Under the pieces are notes generated by a model. It worked only from the letters and a program-made list of their open reading frames with translations. It made no database searches and was not told the DNA's origin. 64,000 bases of DNA from Gavia stellata. Its lineage: Eukaryota; Chordata; Aves; Gaviiformes; Gaviidae. Below are positions 60,517 to 64,000 of this stretch, one piece after another; the first letter of the stretch is position 1, and each line of letters begins with the position of its first letter. The position numbers and the translations under genes are program-made. The DNA is taken from NCBI RefSeq assembly GCF_030936135.1, contig NC_082616.1, forward strand, positions 13,327,001 to 13,391,000, read 5' to 3'.

Positions 60517-62970
60517 GTAAACGGGGAATTTATACAGAATATAAAGCACATGGGTTTTATGTGAAACGAGTGCTGCAGAACGTGCAGTACAGTCTGTGAT
60601 ACGTAGCAAGCCTTTTCTGTAAAATAGGGAAGCACTTCATTGAGCATCTCTTTTTTTACAGGTGGTATTTGTGGTTGACTACCATCCAGTTATTTCATGT
60701 GTATATTGTTTTCCTGTACACTGAATAGAATATTTGGTGTAAAACAGCTTTTGGCTTTCTTTGCCGCTAATGCTGAGAAATAAGCTTTATTATGCATAGG
60801 CATAAAATTATTAGGGCTTTCATATACTGGATTTGTGTAGCTTAAAGTTGCGGTACAGGTTTATGATTTCCATTATTGGATTGAAAATTAGTTTCATTTC
60901 CTTGCTTTTTTTAAGAAAAATTAGTGGGGGCTCCTTGTTTGTGTGTAATCTGAACACACAAAAATATTATATTTGTATTCTCAATGTATGTTTCAGTCCT
61001 TTTTGTGTTTTTGTTTTGTTTGTGGGTTTTGTTTGGTTGGGTTTTTTGAAGCCTAAGTGCATCTTGTTTGAAATGAACAAGAAGCTGGTGCTTAGCTCAC
61101 TGCCATACACTCAAAAATCCAGCAAGGCAGATGTATGGAGGCACCCAAAGATACAGACTTTAAAGGAGTCTAATGCTTCCTCCCTTAAGATACTCAGCCC
61201 AGCTTTGTGAAGATAGAGTCTAGTAGTAGAGAGCTAGTAGTTCTGTTCTGGCATGGTTGTGCTTATAGAGAGAAAACAGAAATAATTCCATTTAGTGTTT
61301 CTGTGTTCTGGGGGCTGTTTTGAGCTGTCATGTGGCTTACAGCACACGTAATACAGCATATTCCAGTGAGAAATATGTTTTGGGTGAGAGCCCTTCTGTC
61401 CCCCTCAATTCCATTCCATCATGGGATAGAGCTGGTGTGTGGCAATGTACGAAAGGGACAGGAAGGCAGAATGCAACATACGCTCTCCAAATGCCCCTGG
61501 GAAATACCTGCTGAGTACAGGCATGGGTGGAGGCCTCTCCAGACTTGAGGTGGTGCTCAGAGCTGCAGGGTGGTAGAGCCCTCGGTTGAAGCACCTTCAA
61601 ATGCTCCCTGGAACTCTTTAAAAATGCGTTTTTCCCTGGGCGTGAATGTCTGATTTTTGTCCTGCGAACCTCATTACAGCTGGAAAATGAGAACTGCATG
61701 AGAAAGGATGTACTTCAAATTGGCTGCCAGCCGTCATTAGGTTTTGAGTGTCTTCTGTGATCATCTTCACTTCTACATAGTTATAAATCACTTCAGTCTC
61801 TGGGAACTTCCATCAAGGGTTAAACTTGGTGACTTAATTTTGCTTTTTCCCAGTATTTCCTGCAGAGTTAACCTGCGTGATTGGCCCCAGATTTGCACAG
61901 CAGTAGTAGCTTAGCTCAGGTGTGAACAATCACACTGCAAAAGTAAGCATGGGTCACCATGTCCTCTCTTGAGCTTCCTGCTCTGTGTGAGGTTTGTTAA
62001 GGCTTTGGGGGGGGATCAGTCAGAAGGCTTTTGGGGCTGCAGTGAGCTTACTGTTTTCTAGGGGAATGTGTTTTTGTCTTTTTATGTGACAGAGAGAGAC
62101 TTTATGCAGTGGAGAGACATTGGAGAACTGTCATCTTTCAGGTTGGCATCGCAAAAAGCAGAGGTGCAGTAGGTCATCAGTATGGTTTTCAAAAGATGAC
62201 TGAATCCCATTAACTGTTTTATTTATGTGTAATGGAGGAGGTCTGGAGGCAGTGCTGAAGTTAATTGTAGAGAAGGCTGTAGTTATCCTTTTTTCTGGAA
62301 GAATATGTTTAGTTGATCTGAAATGTTGTTAACAAAGCCTTCATGTACACTGTGTGAGTACAGCTGTGAACACCGTATACTTATAGAGAGCAGGACAGGG
62401 AGAATAGTGTCCAGGCAGTGCCGCTGTATTGAAAGTATGCTGACCTATCAAACTGTGGTGTCCTACCACTGGCCAGGAAGATATGTGTATTTTTCTGATG
62501 TGAGGAAGAGAGTAAACTGTCACATAGACCAGCTTGGGATCAGAGTTAAATACAACAGAATTGAATTTGTCTGTTCTGCACTAGAATTTTGCTGTTTATA
62601 TAATGCCAGGGTCACAGTGGCTGTCTTGGTGGGCAAGGCTCTGCTCTAAGGAGCAATCAAAATTTATAGGTGCTTCTGAGCACTGAATTACCTTACCTTG
62701 ATCGCTTCCCTTAGAATATTCATTGCCTGCTGTAGCTTCTTCCAGTGAAAGATGCTAATACTTGCTGCCATCTCAGCTTATATTAAGAAAAAGCATACTG
62801 CTTTTCTTTTTCTAGTACTGCAGCAAATTTGATTGACCAGCCAAAGCTCTAAGTAGTGGCAAGCAGCTGCCACTTTACTGACTGTTCCTAGCTCCTGCCT
62901 CCTCTGCTGCTCCTAGAGCACCACGCTGTCCTTGCGGGTCCTGTGCCACACATCTCAAGTGTTACTGTTT
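60517..62970 (+). other. RIN2: RIN2 intron after start-codon exon
   Basis: Intronic DNA beginning with GTAAAC. Open frames at 60833-61210 and 62323-62649 show no family resemblance. No repeat was recognised before the CR1 at 62971. The following RIN2 exon (expected to begin with a Leu-Ile-Asp-like segment) was searched for and not seen. Confidence 0.55.
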
Positions 62971-63839
62971 CACAGAATCACAGAATCACTACGGTTGGAA
63001 AAGAGCTGTAAGATCATCAAGTCCAACCTGGGAAAAAAAAAACCAAAAAAAACACCACTCAACAACAACAAGCCACAACCCACCCAACACCACACAGCAC
63101 CATGTCCATCAAGCTACATGCCACAACGCCACATCCACACGCTCCTTGAATATCTCCAGGGAGGGTGACTCTACCACCTCCCTGGGCAGCCTATTCCAAT
63201 GTTTCACTACTCTCTCAGTAAAGAACTTTTTCCTAATATCTAGCCTGAACCTCCCCTGGCGCAACTTGAGGCCATTTCCTCTAGTCCTGTCACTAGTCAC
63301 TTGGGAGAAGAGACCAACACCCACCTCTCTGCAACCCCCTTTCAGGTAGTTGTAGAGAGCGATAAGGTCTCCCCTCAGCCTCCTCTTCTCCAGGCTAAAC
63401 AACCCCAGCTCCCTCAGCCGCTCCTCATAAGACTTGTGTTCCAGACCCCTCACCAGCTTCGTCGCCCTTCTCTGGACACGCTCCAGCACCTCAATGTCTT
63501 TCTTGTAGTGAGGGGCCCAAAACTGAACACGGTATTCGAGGTGTGGCCTTACCAGAGCTGAGTACAGAGGCATGATCACCTCCCTACTCCTGCTGGCCAC
63601 ACCATTTCTGATACAAGCCAGGATGCCGTTGGCCTTCTTGGCCACCTGGGCACACTGCTGGCTCATCTTCAGCCGGCTGTCGATCAACACCCCCAGGTCC
63701 TTTTCTGCGGGGGAGCTTTCCAGCCACTCGTCCCCAAGCCTGTAGCGTTGCCTGGGGTTGTTGTGGCCGAAGTGTAGAACCCGGCACTTGGCCTTATTGA
63801 ACTTCATCTGGTTGGCCTCAGCCCATCGATCCAGCCTGT
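62971..63839 (-). mobile_element. CR1 LINE, 5'-truncated, minus strand (copy 3)
   Basis: This 869-base CR1 3' fragment in reverse orientation is nearly the same as copy 2. Its 3' terminus shows two tandem octamers (plus-strand CACAGAAT CACAGAAT at 62971-62986), the CR1 hallmark. Homology to copy 2 stops at about 63839, giving the truncation point. The 3' UTR has A/C-rich simple sequence (63033-63100), with a much shorter A-run than copy 2. Confidence 0.93.
63109..63839 (-). pseudogene. CR1 ORF2 C-terminal remnant, frame intact (copy 3)
   Basis: On the minus strand an uninterrupted frame covers [51 protein letters not shown] and [19 protein letters not shown]. It continues to a TGA at 63109-63111 (end [13 protein letters not shown]). 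It has no frameshift, unlike copy 2. It lacks the endonuclease and most of the reverse transcriptase, so it cannot move itself. Confidence 0.88.
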
Positions 63840-64000
63840 TTCCATTCCCTCTGTTCCTCTGGGACAGAGATGCTGATATTTTGCTGCCTGAATCTGACCC
63901 GAATGCTTGGGGGGGGTCAGGGGTGCATGTTCCAGCAGGTGATAAATACATTCATGATAGGCTATAGGCAAAGGAGAACCGAGCAAGTGGTGGTTGGTGC
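63840..64000 (+). other. RIN2: RIN2 intron, end of window
   Basis: Unique sequence flanking the truncated 5' side of CR1 copy 3. Nothing further was recognised. Confidence 0.5.

Noticed and set aside
62323..62649. 108-codon Cys-containing frame after the RIN2 start exon
   Set aside because: It does not resemble the RIN2 second coding segment or any family I know, and no matching splice sites were seen.
1..64000. CRISPR arrays, operons, phage or plasmid features, tRNA or rRNA genes
   Set aside because: The sequence is vertebrate nuclear DNA. No regularly spaced repeats were seen, and no tRNA or rRNA gene was recognised by eye.

Overview
The window is vertebrate nuclear DNA from a bird. Most of it is AT-rich non-coding sequence with no bacterial-style gene packing. 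It carries 5'-truncated CR1 LINE copies, an avian-type solo endogenous-retrovirus LTR, and one strong CpG island. Only three protein-coding exon pieces can be supported, all on the plus strand. All other long open frames are chance, lie in the CpG island, or belong to CR1.

Layout. (1) 1-4920: the last two coding exons of SLC24A3, the K+-dependent Na+/Ca2+ exchanger NCKX3 (exons at 3675-3740 and 4771-4920), with parts of two introns; the 3' UTR follows. (2) About 5.6-28.4 kb: intergenic sequence with homopolymers, two G/C-rich patches, an isolated poly(A)-signal-like site near 18.2 kb and possible regulatory AT-rich stretches. (3) 28.38-29.79 kb: a CpG island, interpreted as the RIN2 promoter and non-coding first exon, with two good plus-strand splice donors (after 29086 and after 29449). 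(4) 29.45-60.43 kb: RIN2 intron 1, holding a solo LTR (35222-35793), a plus-strand CR1 (42800-43208), a minus-strand CR1 (43999-44960) and a decayed CR1 (47347-47660). (5) 60430-60516: the RIN2 exon with the start codon, encoding 19 residues that end LDKRGSFFK. (6) 60.5-64 kb: start of the next RIN2 intron with a third young CR1 (62971-63839).

Gene logic. The SLC24A3-RIN2 order and orientation match the conserved vertebrate arrangement (human 20p11.2). This supports both gene calls, each of which rests on short peptides. The human paralogues SLC24A4 and RIN3 are also neighbours, so the pair appears to be an old duplicated block. The peptides here fit the SLC24A3/RIN2 copy. SLC24A3 is a membrane exchanger and RIN2 is a RAB5 exchange factor; nothing here suggests they work in one pathway.

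I found no convincing novel system. The most interesting points are the opposed CR1 copies flanking the RIN2 start exon, the open in-frame sequence upstream of the RIN2 ATG, the alternative donors in the CpG island, and the 7-bp direct repeats abutting the LTR. All identifications are from reading and memory; no search was run.
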